Shown: one piece after another, positions 38,409-47,468 of the stretch
Position numbering within the stretch: position 1 is the stretch's first letter
How the letters are laid out: every line of letters begins with the position of its first letter
From: Pseudomonas sp. ML2-2023-3
GTDB taxonomy: Bacteria; Pseudomonadota; Gammaproteobacteria; Pseudomonadales; Pseudomonadaceae
Direction: 5' to 3'
Assembly: GCF_037055275.1 (NCBI RefSeq)
Contig: NZ_CP146343.1
Location: 3,940,501 to 4,004,500, forward strand
Length of the DNA stretch: 64,000 nucleotides
Notes under the pieces: model-generated
Seen by the model: the letters and a program-made list of their open reading frames with translations, nothing else
What the model was told of the DNA's origin: nothing
Databases searched by the model: none
Position numbers and translations under genes: made by a program

Positions 38409-38633
38409 ATGAGACGCATCGAGCACAATCAGGAGCTTAGTCGCAAGCTCGAAATAATAGGCGCCAAACTTGAGCAGGCCGCTGATGATGCCCTTGGCCA
38501 AGTGAAGGAATATCAAGGCGCAGAACTGATAGAGGTCCTCAAGCTGATCACGAAGCTTTACGAAGACGTCGCTCGGCTTAAAGTGATTTCAGACGAGCTG
38601 AAACAGCGATACAGCGCAGACTCAGGCGCTTGA
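38409..38633 (+). CDS. Small helical protein of unknown function
   Basis: A 74-residue, highly charged and almost wholly helical protein (LSRKLEIIGAKLEQAADDAL, then ELIEVLKLITKLYEDVARLKVI) that could form a coiled coil. An AGGAGAGCTC ribosome-binding site precedes the ATG, which supports expression. No family recognised. It may be co-transcribed with the gene at 38063. Confidence 0.55.
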   Translation: MRRIEHNQELSRKLEIIGAKLEQAADDALGQVKEYQGAELIEVLKLITKLYEDVARLKVISDELKQRYSADSGA

Positions 38634-38703
38634 TTTTCCGGTTTTCACCCGAAAAGCGTGAACGGCCAGCGACCTTGGCAGCATGGCCGTCCGATCACCT
38701 CAG

Positions 38704-38964
38704 TTACTGACCTTTTTGTGAATTCACAACATCCTGCAGCGCTTTATTGGTGAGGCTGATGCACTTCTGTATGTCGCCTTCAGCCTGTGCTTTTTGTGCC
38801 TCAACCCGCGCGTCGTGGATCTGCCCAAGCAGCGGTTGTCCAAGGGTGCTGGCGGTGGCCTTGTAGTCAGAAAGCTTCTGCAGATTGATGATGCACAAAT
38901 CATCGGCAGCAAAAACCGGAGTAGCTGCCAGTCCTGCTAAAACAAACAACACTGATCGTTTCAT
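38704..38964 (-). CDS. Small exported protein of unknown function
   Basis: An 86-residue protein with a clear signal peptide (MKRSVLFVLAGLAATPVFA) and a mature part of about 67 residues containing two cysteines (DDLCIINLQKL and DIQKCISLTNKAL) that could form a disulfide in the periplasm. The mature part is helical. It resembles small periplasmic proteins frequent in Pseudomonas, but no function is known to me. Confidence 0.65.
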   Translation of the reverse strand: MKRSVLFVLAGLAATPVFAADDLCIINLQKLSDYKATASTLGQPLLGQIHDARVEAQKAQAEGDIQKCISLTNKALQDVVNSQKGQ

Positions 38965-39440
38965 AACGCTCTCTCTTATTGAGGCAGTGGGCTTTTACTA
39001 TAGTCCCGGATCATTATGGACACCGAAATAAGCGACCTGGCGCCTATCCGTAATGTTCCCCTCCTCGCCCAATGGTGCCCCCCTGCAAATAAATATGCTG
39101 AAAACAGTGCAGATTGACGCAATCAAGCTTCACTTGAATATAAAGGTTTGCAATGAACAACCAGCGCCAACGACAGCCTGTCGGTAACTGCCCGATCCCT
39201 CACGGGAGGTCGCATCGGAGTGTGATCTGAGTAGCATCTGACAGACCCCACTCCAATGCAGAACATTCAAGCGCCGCGCAATGTGGCCATCGACATCAGA
39301 GCCTGTAACTACCCTTGATGACTTATCCCCTTCCTGAATCGTTTTCCTGACCCGCGCCAGCCCTGCGCGAGCATTTTTGGTGGGAGCCCGAATGATGGCA
39401 ATGTAGAATCACTTTCTTAACCCTAAAATGGAATTTACTC
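38965..39440. other. Intergenic stretch of 476 bases
   Basis: No open frame with plausible start, codon use or ribosome-binding site was found, and no repeat or RNA gene was recognised. The right end must hold the promoter for the lipoprotein gene; a tagaat hexamer at about 39404 could be a -10 element, but no convincing -35 pairs with it. Confidence 0.4.
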
Positions 39441-40043
39441 ATGCTGTATCTCCGCGCCCTTGCAATCCTGTGCGCCTTCGCGGCTCTGGGTGGCTGCGCC
39501 TTCGGCCAAAAAATCGACTACCGACAATCCAGCCCCGCGCTTCACGCACGCTCTGACACGCCCGTGGAATTAAACGTCATTGATGAGAGGCCTTACGTGC
39601 TCAAAGATGAAAAAGATCCTGACTTTGTTGGGCGCATCAGGGGGCTTTATTACAACCCCTTCAATGTCAATACGCTGACGGGCGACCCTTTATCGGCCGA
39701 TATCAGAGAGGCGGTGCGTGGCGCACTGGAGAAATCCTCCATCAAGGCGCAGCCCGCTTACGCAACCGCCAGCGCGAAACCCGGGCAGAAGCTTTTGAAG
39801 CTCACCCTGCGCGAATGGAAGATTGATGCCTACATGCGCACCCGGTTCGACTACGACATTACGGCTTCTGTGTTTGATGAACACGGGAATCAACTGGCGA
39901 CGAAGAGCGCGAAAAACAGCGGTGAGGTGACGAACGTCATTACCGCCGGCACTGAAGTATTGAGTGCCGTGCTCAACTCAGATGAAATTGTCTCTGCGCT
40001 TTCGTCAACACCAAAGACGACAGTGCCCTTCGCGTCCAAGTAA
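39441..40043 (+). CDS. YajG-like lipoprotein
   Basis: A 200-residue lipoprotein with a type II signal and lipobox LGGC (lipidated Cys19). The body (PVELNVIDERPYVLKDEKDPDFVGRIRGLYYNPFNV) and the segment REAVRGALEKSSIKAQPAY resemble the YajG family of outer-membrane lipoproteins with unknown role. Monocistronic, with about 180 bases to the next gene. Confidence 0.72.
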   Translation: MLYLRALAILCAFAALGGCAFGQKIDYRQSSPALHARSDTPVELNVIDERPYVLKDEKDPDFVGRIRGLYYNPFNVNTLTGDPLSADIREAVRGALEKSSIKAQPAYATASAKPGQKLLKLTLREWKIDAYMRTRFDYDITASVFDEHGNQLATKSAKNSGEVTNVITAGTEVLSAVLNSDEIVSALSSTPKTTVPFASK

Positions 40044-40223
40044 CGCTCCCCAAGCCTGACGGGCTCTGCCGGCTCGTCAGGGCTGTGGCGTAAAGTGAAA
40101 CGCCAGACCGCTTCCGGGAGTCACCACTCTGCTATGGTGGTGGCCCAAAAATGCAGTGCAGACATTGTGGAAGATTCCGGCAACCCGTGATGGTGCCCGT
40201 AAGTGAGCAAGGAAGAGACAAGA

Positions 40224-40550
40224 ATGAAGTCATGGAAAATACTGGTGCTGGCCCTTGTGGCGTCGACAGGCAATCAGGCAGTGGCGGCCGAAAACAACAA
40301 CCCATTCCAGGCAGCACTCATGATCACCACCGTTGTGCCGTGCGTGATTATCTCCGGAGCCACGGCCGCAACTGCGAGCATTCCAGACTTCTTCAAATCC
40401 GCCAAGAGCGACGCACTGGCATTCATTGGTTCGGATGGCGAGATTCGGGGCGCTGAGTTTGAGCAGGCGTCCCGGTATTACAGAGCCAGCTACCGTCAGC
40501 CACTGATGTCGGATCAGCAACTCGCAGAGGCGATTGCGGCCTCTTTCTAA
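40224..40550 (+). CDS. DUF2388-family exported protein
   Basis: A 108-residue protein with a signal peptide (MKSWKILVLALVASTGNQAVAA) and the DUF2388 hallmark near the C-terminus (AKSDALAFIGSDGEIRGAEFEQASRYYR, then SDQQLAEAIAASF). This family is almost confined to Pseudomonas and occurs in several copies per genome; its function is unknown. The ATG at 40224 follows AAGGAAGAGACAAGA, while the in-frame GTG at 40203 would remove the signal peptide from the N-terminus. Confidence 0.8.
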   Translation: MKSWKILVLALVASTGNQAVAAENNNPFQAALMITTVVPCVIISGATAATASIPDFFKSAKSDALAFIGSDGEIRGAEFEQASRYYRASYRQPLMSDQQLAEAIAASF

Positions 40551-40716
40551 CACTGACGTCCTGGTCTGCAGCCTATGTACAGCGGGCTGGGTATCGGCTT
40601 TGCCTGTGTGAACGGTGTGAGATAGACCTCTTTCCTTGGCATGCCCATCATGGACGGTTCCAACCTCGCTGCTTTTTTGAGTATGACCCGGTCGTTCAAA
40701 TCCTTTACCCATGTCA

Positions 40717-41070
40717 CTAGGCATTTTCTGCGACACCTGCGAGCTCTGGCCTTTGCGGCTTTCCCCCTCGTGCCAATCGCTGTCGAGCCTCCTCCAGCAA
40801 TAGCTGTAGGCATAACTGTTCTTGATTGCTTTCGGCCAACTGACGTCCCGACGCAGTCACATGCTCGGTGTTGCAGGGTTCGTTCTGCGCTGCTTGCTCG
40901 AACTCGCATCGAGTTAAATGCTGCCTCAGTTGCTCAAATGCCTGACGTAATTCAGGCTGTTTGGACAGTACAGTGACAACACCCAGATCCACTGGCTGCC
41001 CGCCCAGCAGCTCGCCAACCAACACGGACAGTGCCGTCGCCCGTTTCGGGTCTGCATTGGAACACCGCAT
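40717..41070 (-). CDS. Hypothetical helical protein
   Basis: A 117-residue protein rich in Gln, Glu and Leu (QPELRQAFEQLRQHLTRCEFEQAAQNE, then LCLQLLLEEARQRLARG). The ATG follows GGGGGGAGTGCC, a good ribosome-binding site, which is the main argument for a real gene. No family recognised. It lies just downstream of the 3' fragment of a cation transporter on the same strand, at the edge of a decayed region, so it may itself be a remnant. Confidence 0.45.
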   Translation of the reverse strand: MRCSNADPKRATALSVLVGELLGGQPVDLGVVTVLSKQPELRQAFEQLRQHLTRCEFEQAAQNEPCNTEHVTASGRQLAESNQEQLCLQLLLEEARQRLARGGKPQRPELAGVAENA

Positions 41071-41119
41071 GGCACTCCCCCCTATACTTGGAAGAACTTG
41101 CTAATAGCGCAGATACCTT

Positions 41120-41515
41120 TCAGAGCCAGTGCTTGTCCCGGGTGAAGCCTATCGCCAACCAACGGTTGGGGCCTTCGCTGCCGATGGCAGCCGCAATTTC
41201 GGCGCGCACGCTGTCCAGTTCGCTGACCGGCCAGTGGTTCATCGCCGCCGGCAGGAGGATATGGATCTCGACGAACAGGCCCCGGCCGATCTGACTGGCA
41301 CAGTGGGAAAAGCTTTCGAAGCCATAGCGCTGGCTCATCCCCGCCATCAATTCGGTGATCTCGCCATCCAGTTCGGTCGGGGTGATGCGCAGAATTTGCT
41401 TGGCGGCTTTCCACACCGTACGGCACGGCGCCGGAATCAGTCCCAGGGTCAGCAACGCCAGGATCAGCGGATCGACATAAGGCGTCAGTGCCTCATATTG
41501 GCTGCCCTGCAGCAT
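41120..41515 (-). pseudogene. 3' fragment of a CDF-family cation efflux transporter
   Basis: The 131-residue frame matches the end of a cation diffusion facilitator: one membrane-like segment (YVDPLILALLTLGLIPAP), then the cytoplasmic C-terminal domain (LRITPTELDGEITELMAGMSQRYGFESFSHCASQIGRGLFVEIHILLP). The first four or so membrane helices are missing. Its 5' end abuts the end of the disrupted sirtuin gene near 41520, so a deletion has joined the two. Non-functional as a transporter. Confidence 0.8.
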
Positions 41516-42276
41516 GTACTAGTCTCTATCCTCTCGAGCAGCATCGGCAGTACTTCGGCAGCAGACCCCAACAGCATGAGCTCCTTCTCCTCCCCCATTG
41601 CGACGTCAGCCTTGTTCACATGAATGACTGAAGCTCCAGATTCCAATGCAAGGTTGGGGAGACCTGCGGCAGGCCTGACTATGCCAGAGGTGCCCACTGA
41701 GATCAGAAGATCGCAATCCTTCACCAGGAGCACTGCGGCCTTCTAAGCCTGGGGCGGCAAATCCTCTCCGTACCAGACCACCGCAGGACGCATTTTGCCG
41801 TTACAGCGCGGGCACCTAGGAGGCTCGATCAAAGCGCCATTATCCGGCACAGCTGATTGATCTGGTGGTACAACTGCGGGCCGATGGCAGGCGAAGCACT
41901 TAGGCATTGCCAAACTGCCGTGTAAATGCACAACATCCAACGACCCGGCTCGCTCATGAAGGTCGTCAATATTCTGGGTGATAACAGAAACCTGGCGTTG
42001 CGAGTCAGCCATGCGAGCTACCGCAAGATGTGCTGCATTTGGCTCTGCTTGAGCGACTCGGAACCGCCGCCATAGATACCATCCCCATACCAGTGCTGGG
42101 TTTTCCCGAAAGGCCTTGGCCGTCTCTAGATCCCTCGGATCGTATCCTGCCCAGATTCCAGAAATTTTTTCGCGATACGTGGGGATACCGCTATCGGCGG
42201 AGATACCAGCGCCAGTGAAAAAGACCACCTTCTTGGCCTTTTGCAGTACGTCTACAGCTTGCTCTATGACAGTCAT
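41485..42276 (-). pseudogene. NAD-dependent protein deacylase (sirtuin/CobB type) interrupted by an in-frame amber codon
   Basis: Reading from the ATG at 42276 (after AGGAG), the frame shows the sirtuin NAD site GAGISADSGIPTYR, NIDDLHERAG, the catalytic HLHGS, and four zinc cysteines (CFACH, CPRCN). At 41743-41745 a TAG follows LPPQA; the same frame continues as KAAVLLVKDCDLLISVGTSGIVRPAAGL, the expected C-terminal half. Family members often have Trp (TGG) at this point, so a single G-to-A change explains the stop. The last residues (about 41485-41520) read into the adjoining transporter fragment, so the 3' end is probably also lost. Confidence 0.85.
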
Positions 42277-42485
42277 GGTACCAATCTCCTACCTTCCCGC
42301 TTTGCGTTTCAAGGAGCTGTAGTTGAGAATTATTGAGCTTATGGCACGGCTCTTAAGCTTTTCGTTGATACCCTATCTCATGTGTTTAGGGCAATAACTC
42401 CGCTCCCGAAGAAAAGACCGGAGAACACGCAATGACCCATCGGGCCCAAGCTGTTTGGTGAGGGCCATTCACGGGAGAAACCCCA

Positions 42486-42998
42486 GTGCAGAAGAATACG
42501 CATATCCTTTTCCTTGATTTTGATGGCGTCTTACACCCTGACGCCGTCTACTTGAGCCGCCAAGGGCCGACACTGAAGGCCGAAGGTACGCTTTTCATGT
42601 GGGCGCCGATTCTTGTCAATCTTCTCGATGATTTTCCAACGACATCGCTGGTATTAAGCACCAGCTGGGTCCGGCATCTCGGCTATAAGCGAGCACTTTG
42701 CTATCTGCCTCGCGAGCTGCAAGAACGAGTTATCGGTGCCACGTGGCACAGCTCGATGGCTAAAGGCTGGGCGGATGAAAATCAATGGGACGGAAAGACA
42801 AGATACGATCAGATCTGCCACTACGCTGCCCGATCACAACTACGGCACTGGATTGCCCTTGATGACGATGTACAAGGCTGGGCAAAGAGCTCGGCGCAAC
42901 ATCTAATTGCATGCGCACCAGACCTTGGACTCAGCTCCGCCCAGACACAAACAGAGCTGCAAAAACGTCTGGTGGAAATGTGCTCAAACCAAGGTTAA
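42486..42998 (+). CDS. HAD-like hydrolase domain protein
   Basis: A 170-residue protein. The N-terminal HILFLDFDGVLHPD carries the HAD nucleophile motif DxDGV; STSWVRH provides the motif II Ser/Thr and HWIALDDD the motif IV acids. It resembles the single-domain HAD proteins sometimes linked to RNA-repair or phage-defence contexts. Start GTG at 42486 after GGGAGAAACC. Its neighbours are decayed genes and a transposase. Probably a phosphatase or nucleotidase; substrate unknown. Confidence 0.72.
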   Translation: MQKNTHILFLDFDGVLHPDAVYLSRQGPTLKAEGTLFMWAPILVNLLDDFPTTSLVLSTSWVRHLGYKRALCYLPRELQERVIGATWHSSMAKGWADENQWDGKTRYDQICHYAARSQLRHWIALDDDVQGWAKSSAQHLIACAPDLGLSSAQTQTELQKRLVEMCSNQG

Positions 42999-43269
42999 TG
43001 TCGCGAACCACCTGTACCGCTTTCAGAGGCTTAAGGATAACGAACGCTACCGCAAAGTAGACGAAACTGATTCTGAGTGCATACAGGCGGTAGTATGAAT
43101 CGACACTGATTCCCTTGACGCATCCGAACGAACGACTGGTTTTAGACGTCTACGTCCCCTCGTGACAGGCTGCTATCTGTAGTGGTCTAATGAAATCGGC
43201 CCAGAGTGTGTAAAACGCCTTCGCGAACACTTGCTATGATTTCTGAGGATTTCATCGCAGGGATCGCCC

Positions 43270-44230
43270 ATGAAGCGCTTTATCCAAGGTGAACATCGAG
43301 GCCAAGGCACCTTACTTCCCGAGAGCCTCGACGACTACGTCAGCGATACCAATCCGGTCCGCGTAGTCGACGTCTTCGTCGACGAACTCGACCTGGTCAA
43401 TCTGGGTTTTGAAGATGCCATTCCAGCCGATACTGGCCGGCCTGCTTACCACCCCGCGATCTTGCTGAAGATCTACATCTACGGCTATCTCAACCGCATC
43501 CAGTCGAGTCGACGTTTGGAGCGAGAAGCCCAGCGCAACGTCGAACTGATGTGGTTGACCGGGCGTTTGATGCCGGATTTCAAGACCATCGCCAACTTCC
43601 GAAAAGACAACAGCAAGACCATCCGAGGCATCTGTCGCCAGTTCGTTGTGCTGTGTCAGCAGTTGGGACTGTTCGGAGAACATCTGGTCGCCATCGACGG
43701 CAGTAAATTCAAAGCCGTCAACAACCGCGACCGCAATTTCACCTGCGCCAAACTAAAGCGGCGAATGGAAGAAATTGAATCGAGCATCAACCGTTACCTG
43801 ACGGCACTCGATGCTGCCGATCGGCAAGAACCAACAGCTTCCGAGCCCAGTGCCGTGCGGCTGGAAGAGAGAGTCGCCAAGCTCAAAACTCAAAACTCAA
43901 ATGAAAGAGCTTCAGGTGATCGAAATCCAGCTCAATGAATCGCCGGATAAACAGGTCTCACTGACCGATCCAGACAGCCGCTCCATGATGACACGCGGCA
44001 CGGGAATCGTCGGCTACAACGTGCAGACAGCGGTCGATACGCAGCACCATTTGATCGTTGCGCATGAGGTGACCAACGTCGGTTCCGACCGCGATCAACT
44101 CAGCTCGATGGCTAAGCAAGCCCGCGAGGCGATGGCGTCAGAAACGTTGTCGGTAGTGGCTGACCGAGGTTACTTCAAAAGCGAACAAATTCTCGCTTGT
44201 CACGATGCAGGTATCATCGCCTACCTTAGC
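43270..44230 (+). pseudogene. IS1182-type transposase, frameshifted and truncated
   Basis: The N-terminal 206 or so residues (MKRFIQGEHRGQGTLLPESLDDYV, then LVAIDGSKFKAVNN with the first catalytic Asp) run in one frame and stop at 43938. A 7-base unit, ctcaaaa, is present three times at 43882-43902; removing one copy restores the frame into MKELQVIEIQLNESPDKQVSLTDPDSRSM. The second part shows GYNVQTAVDTQHHLIVAHEVTN and VADRGYFKS (second Asp) but ends at about 44228, where it meets a dehydrogenase fragment. The C-terminal catalytic Glu is lost. The left end of the IS is not located with certainty (about 43180-43260). Confidence 0.88.
43882..43902 (+). repeat. Three tandem copies of a 7-base unit causing a frameshift
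   Basis: Units ctcaaaa, ctcaaaa and ctcaaat lie end to end inside the IS1182-type transposase. Two copies would keep the reading frame; the third shifts it by one base. A slipped-strand duplication is the simplest origin. Confidence 0.9.
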
Positions 44231-44642
44231 GCTCAATGGCCTGATCGGCGCGGGCGTGCCGCAGGACTGGTCCACCCACATGATCGGCCATGAGCTGACC
44301 GCACTGCACGGCATCGATCACGCACGCACGCTCGCAATCGTATTGCCCGCCAACCTAGAGGTTCGCCGTGAGGCCAAGCGCGCCAAGTTGCTGCAATACG
44401 CCGAGCGGGTATGGCACATCAGTCAAGGTAATGACGAGCAGCGCATTGATGCCGCCATCCAGAAGACCCGGACGTTCTTCGAGAGCCTGGGCTTACCCAC
44501 GCGCCTAGCAGCTTACCAACTCGACGCGGACGACATCGACGGATTGCTCAAGCAGCTAGATGCTCACCGCCTGACGGCACTGGGTGAACACAGCAACGTC
44601 ACCCTAGACGTCAGCCGCCAGATTTTAGAGGCGAGTCTCTAA
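44231..44642 (+). pseudogene. 3' fragment of an iron-containing alcohol dehydrogenase (YqhD/Bdh type)
   Basis: From about 44231 the frame reads ALNGLIGAGVPQDWSTHMIGHELTALHGIDHARTLAIVLP, the metal-binding second half of YqhD-type alcohol dehydrogenases (histidines in HMIGHE and IDHA), and continues to the natural C-terminus near SRQILEASL. The N-terminal nucleotide-binding half is missing and is replaced by the broken IS1182 transposase. YqhD reduces short aldehydes and is often next to DJ-1-type genes, as here. Confidence 0.85.
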
Positions 44643-44727
44643 GCCCTCTTCGATGCGCCCATTAATTAGCGGCGCAGCAATTAACTGAAAAACGCCAACC
44701 CGCGTATTGAAGCAAAAGGTAAACCGC

Positions 44728-45405
44728 ATGAAAATCCTCGTCGTTTTAACCTCCCACGACCAACTGGGCGACACGGGCGAAAAGACCGGCTTCTGGCTTG
44801 AAGAGCTTGCCGCGCCTTACTACGCCTTCCTCGATGCCGGTGCGCAGTTGACTCTGGCATCGCCAAAAGGCGGCCTGCCACCGCTGGATCCGAAGAGTAA
44901 CGAGCCCGACTTCCAGACCGACGCCACTCGTCGCTTTGAGGCCGATACCGCCGCCATGAAAGCGTTGGCAAATACGCGAACGCTCAGTGACCTCTCCAGC
45001 GCCGAGTTTGATGCAGTGTTCTACCCCGGCGGCCATGGCCCGCTGTGGGATCTTGCCGAAGATGTCACGTCCATCGCCCTGATCGAGCACGCCAACGCAT
45101 CCGGCAAGCCGATCGCAACTGTTTGTCACGCGCCGGCGGTATTGCTCCACGTCAAGGGCAGCGACGGTAAGCCACTGATCGCAGGCAAAGCGGTCACCGG
45201 TTTCAGCAATAGCGAGGAAGACGCCGCGGGCCTGACTCAGGTGGTGCCGTTTCTGGTCGAGGACATGCTCAAGGCGCAGGGCGGTATTTACAGCAAAAAC
45301 ACCGACTGGCAGGTCCATGTTGTAACCGACGGGCTGCTTGTCACAGGCCAGAACCCGGCTTCCTCCGCAGCCACTGCGCACGCCTTGCTGAAACTACTGG
45401 CCTAA
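44728..45405 (+). CDS. DJ-1/PfpI-family protein (Hsp31-like type 1 glutamine amidotransferase fold)
   Basis: A 225-residue protein with the DJ-1/Hsp31 fold: an early Glu in GEKTGFWLEELAAPY, the nucleophile-elbow cysteine in TVCHAPAVLL (about residue 138) with its following histidine, and FYPGGHGPLWDL. Members act as glyoxalase III, deglycase-like or chaperone proteins. The neighbourhood of an Old Yellow Enzyme and a YqhD remnant points to electrophile and aldehyde stress. The start at 44728 follows AAAGGTAAACCGC. Confidence 0.86.
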   Translation: MKILVVLTSHDQLGDTGEKTGFWLEELAAPYYAFLDAGAQLTLASPKGGLPPLDPKSNEPDFQTDATRRFEADTAAMKALANTRTLSDLSSAEFDAVFYPGGHGPLWDLAEDVTSIALIEHANASGKPIATVCHAPAVLLHVKGSDGKPLIAGKAVTGFSNSEEDAAGLTQVVPFLVEDMLKAQGGIYSKNTDWQVHVVTDGLLVTGQNPASSAATAHALLKLLA

Positions 45406-45500
45406 GGCCGCGTAAGGCTAATGCCTCTACCAGTACTGGCATATACCAACTTTCGCCCGCGCCATTTAGGTTGCCGCGGGCCTAACCAGGAATTCACAAA

Positions 45501-46625
45501 ATGGATACAAGTCGTTTCTTTCAGTCAGTGCAGCTGGGCCCTTATGTGCTCAACAACCGTATAGTTCTGCCACCCTTGACCCGCTCGCGCAGCACACAGC
45601 CAGGGAATATTGCGAACCCATTGATGGCCACCTATTACCAGCAACGCGCTGGGGCGGGCTTTATGGTGACAGAAGGCACCCAGATCGAACCCCGTGGCCA
45701 AGGTTATGCCTGGACGCCAGGCATTCATAGCCAAGAACAAATCGAAGGTTGGCGCAACGTCACCGATGCTGTGCATGCCGCTGGCAGCATCATTTTCGCC
45801 CAGCTCTGGCACGTTGGCCGGGTATCGCACATCTCGCTGCAGCCTAATGGTGCCGCGCCAGTAGCGCCTTCGGGTATTGCTGCGAACAACGTCAAAGTAT
45901 TTATTGAAACCGGTCCAGGTGCAGGTACTTTAGCCGAGCCTTCGGTACCTCGCGCATTGGCCAATGCCGAGGTAAAAGAACTGGTGCAGCTGTACGCGCA
46001 GGCCGCGCGCAATGCATTGAGTGCAGGCTTTGATGGTGTGGAAATTCACTGCGCCAACGGTTATCTGGTCAACCAGTTCATCTCCGCCCACAGCAACCAG
46101 CGCGACGATGAATATGGCGGTTCGCTGCACAACCGTTTGCGCTTCCTGCGCGAGATTATCCAGGCCGTATCCGAAGTTGTCGGTGCTGACCGCCTAGGCG
46201 TGCGTTTCGCGCCGTTGTTTGAAAGTACAGCAGAGGACAGGGTCTATTTGGGCCTTGTCGAAGAAGACCCACACAGCACCTACATCGAGGCCATCAAGGT
46301 GCTCGAAGAGGCCGGCATCGCCTACCTGTCGATTGCCGAGGCCGACTGGGACAATGCCCCGGTGCTTCCCGAAGGCTTCCGCCGCGAAATCAGGCAGGTA
46401 TTTAGCGGGCGCATCATCTACGCCGGCCGCTACACCGCACAACGCGGCGCGGAAACCTTGGAGGCTGGCCTGGGCGACTTGATTGCCTTTGGTCGCCCGT
46501 TCATTGCCAACCCCGATTTGCCGCAGCGCATTGCCAATGGCTGGCCGCTCAACCCGGTCGACCCAAGCAGCATGTACGGCGGCACGGAAAAGGGGTACAG
46601 CGATTACCCGACCTACGCCGAGTAA
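45501..46625 (+). CDS. Old Yellow Enzyme-family alkene reductase (NemA-like)
   Basis: A 374-residue FMN-dependent reductase of alpha,beta-unsaturated carbonyls and nitro compounds. The family signature is visible: LPPLTRSRS near the N-terminus, FAQLWHVGR, the substrate-binding His/Asn region VEIHCANGYLVNQF (usually HGANGYL; Cys replaces Gly), and the FMN-phosphate segment AFGRPFIANPDL. It follows the DJ-1-type gene by 95 bases on the same strand. A hairpin at 46637-46665 ends the transcript. Confidence 0.9.
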   Translation: MDTSRFFQSVQLGPYVLNNRIVLPPLTRSRSTQPGNIANPLMATYYQQRAGAGFMVTEGTQIEPRGQGYAWTPGIHSQEQIEGWRNVTDAVHAAGSIIFAQLWHVGRVSHISLQPNGAAPVAPSGIAANNVKVFIETGPGAGTLAEPSVPRALANAEVKELVQLYAQAARNALSAGFDGVEIHCANGYLVNQFISAHSNQRDDEYGGSLHNRLRFLREIIQAVSEVVGADRLGVRFAPLFESTAEDRVYLGLVEEDPHSTYIEAIKVLEEAGIAYLSIAEADWDNAPVLPEGFRREIRQVFSGRIIYAGRYTAQRGAETLEAGLGDLIAFGRPFIANPDLPQRIANGWPLNPVDPSSMYGGTEKGYSDYPTYAE

Positions 46626-46636
46626 ATCCGCTCCAC

Positions 46637-46672
46637 CGGCCGTCACGGCTTAACCCTGACGGCCGTATTCTT
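46637..46672 (+). terminator. Intrinsic terminator after the Old Yellow Enzyme gene
   Basis: cggccgtca / tgacggccg forms a perfect nine-base-pair stem with an eleven-base loop, followed by tattctt. It begins 12 bases after the stop codon. Confidence 0.65.
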
Positions 46673-46868
46673 CAGGCACAATAAAAGCGGTCGCCACCTC
46701 GCTAGCGACTTCGCTGTAGCGCAGAATTACTTACGCCGTCATGCCGCGTCTGGATAATGGAGCCTTACTCGCGAGACACACCTGATTGCCACTCAACACC
46801 TTGCCTACCCGTCCACACTCAGCGCTGCGGAGATAAATAACCTGGCAAACCATGAGGGACATCTCAAC

Positions 46869-47468
46869 ATGACAGAACTGCACAGCTACCCGGAGTGTGT
46901 CGGTTTAGTACTCGCCGCCGGTTACGGACAACGCTTTGGCAGCGACAAACGCCTGGCCAAGCTGGCCGACGGTAACAACCTACTGGTGGCAACATTGCTG
47001 CGGGCGCAAGAAGCCTTCAGTGATGTTCGGATCGTATTGAAGGCTGAAGACGATGCGCAGGCCCTGGCTATTCCGCCGTACATTCAGGTGGTTCGTGCGG
47101 CACAGGCCAAACAGGGGATGGGCTCAAGCCTAGCGGCAGGTATTAAGAGTCTTGCACACTCTCAGGCCGACGCGGTGGCGGTGCTGCTCGGGGATATGCC
47201 GTGGGTTTCTCTCGCAACGCTGCTGCAGCTGCGCGCGCATGCGCACGCTGAACATATTGTTGTCGCTTACTGCGATGGCCAGCGCGGACACCCGGTGTTG
47301 TTCGGCCGGCGCTTTTGGCCGGAGCTGATGCAACTGCAAGGGGAGAATGGGGCCAAGGGTTTAATAGCCACCCATGCGCAGCATGTGATTGAAGTGACGT
47401 TCAATGACAGCGGCATTCTGCAAGACGTCGACAAGCCCGCTGACCTCAGCCACCCAGCGACTTCATAA
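46869..47468 (+). CDS. MocA/MobA-like nucleotidyltransferase (molybdenum cofactor cytidylyltransferase)
   Basis: A 199-residue NTP transferase with the N-terminal LVLAAGYGQRFGSDKRLA motif and GDMPWVS metal-binding segment. Proteins of this kind load CTP onto molybdopterin to give the dinucleotide form used by xanthine-oxidase-family enzymes. It is convergent with the moaA-like gene and overlaps it by 23 bases. Together with moaA, xdhC and the hydroxylase genes on the other strand it forms a cofactor-supply set. Confidence 0.85.
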   Translation: MTELHSYPECVGLVLAAGYGQRFGSDKRLAKLADGNNLLVATLLRAQEAFSDVRIVLKAEDDAQALAIPPYIQVVRAAQAKQGMGSSLAAGIKSLAHSQADAVAVLLGDMPWVSLATLLQLRAHAHAEHIVVAYCDGQRGHPVLFGRRFWPELMQLQGENGAKGLIATHAQHVIEVTFNDSGILQDVDKPADLSHPATS

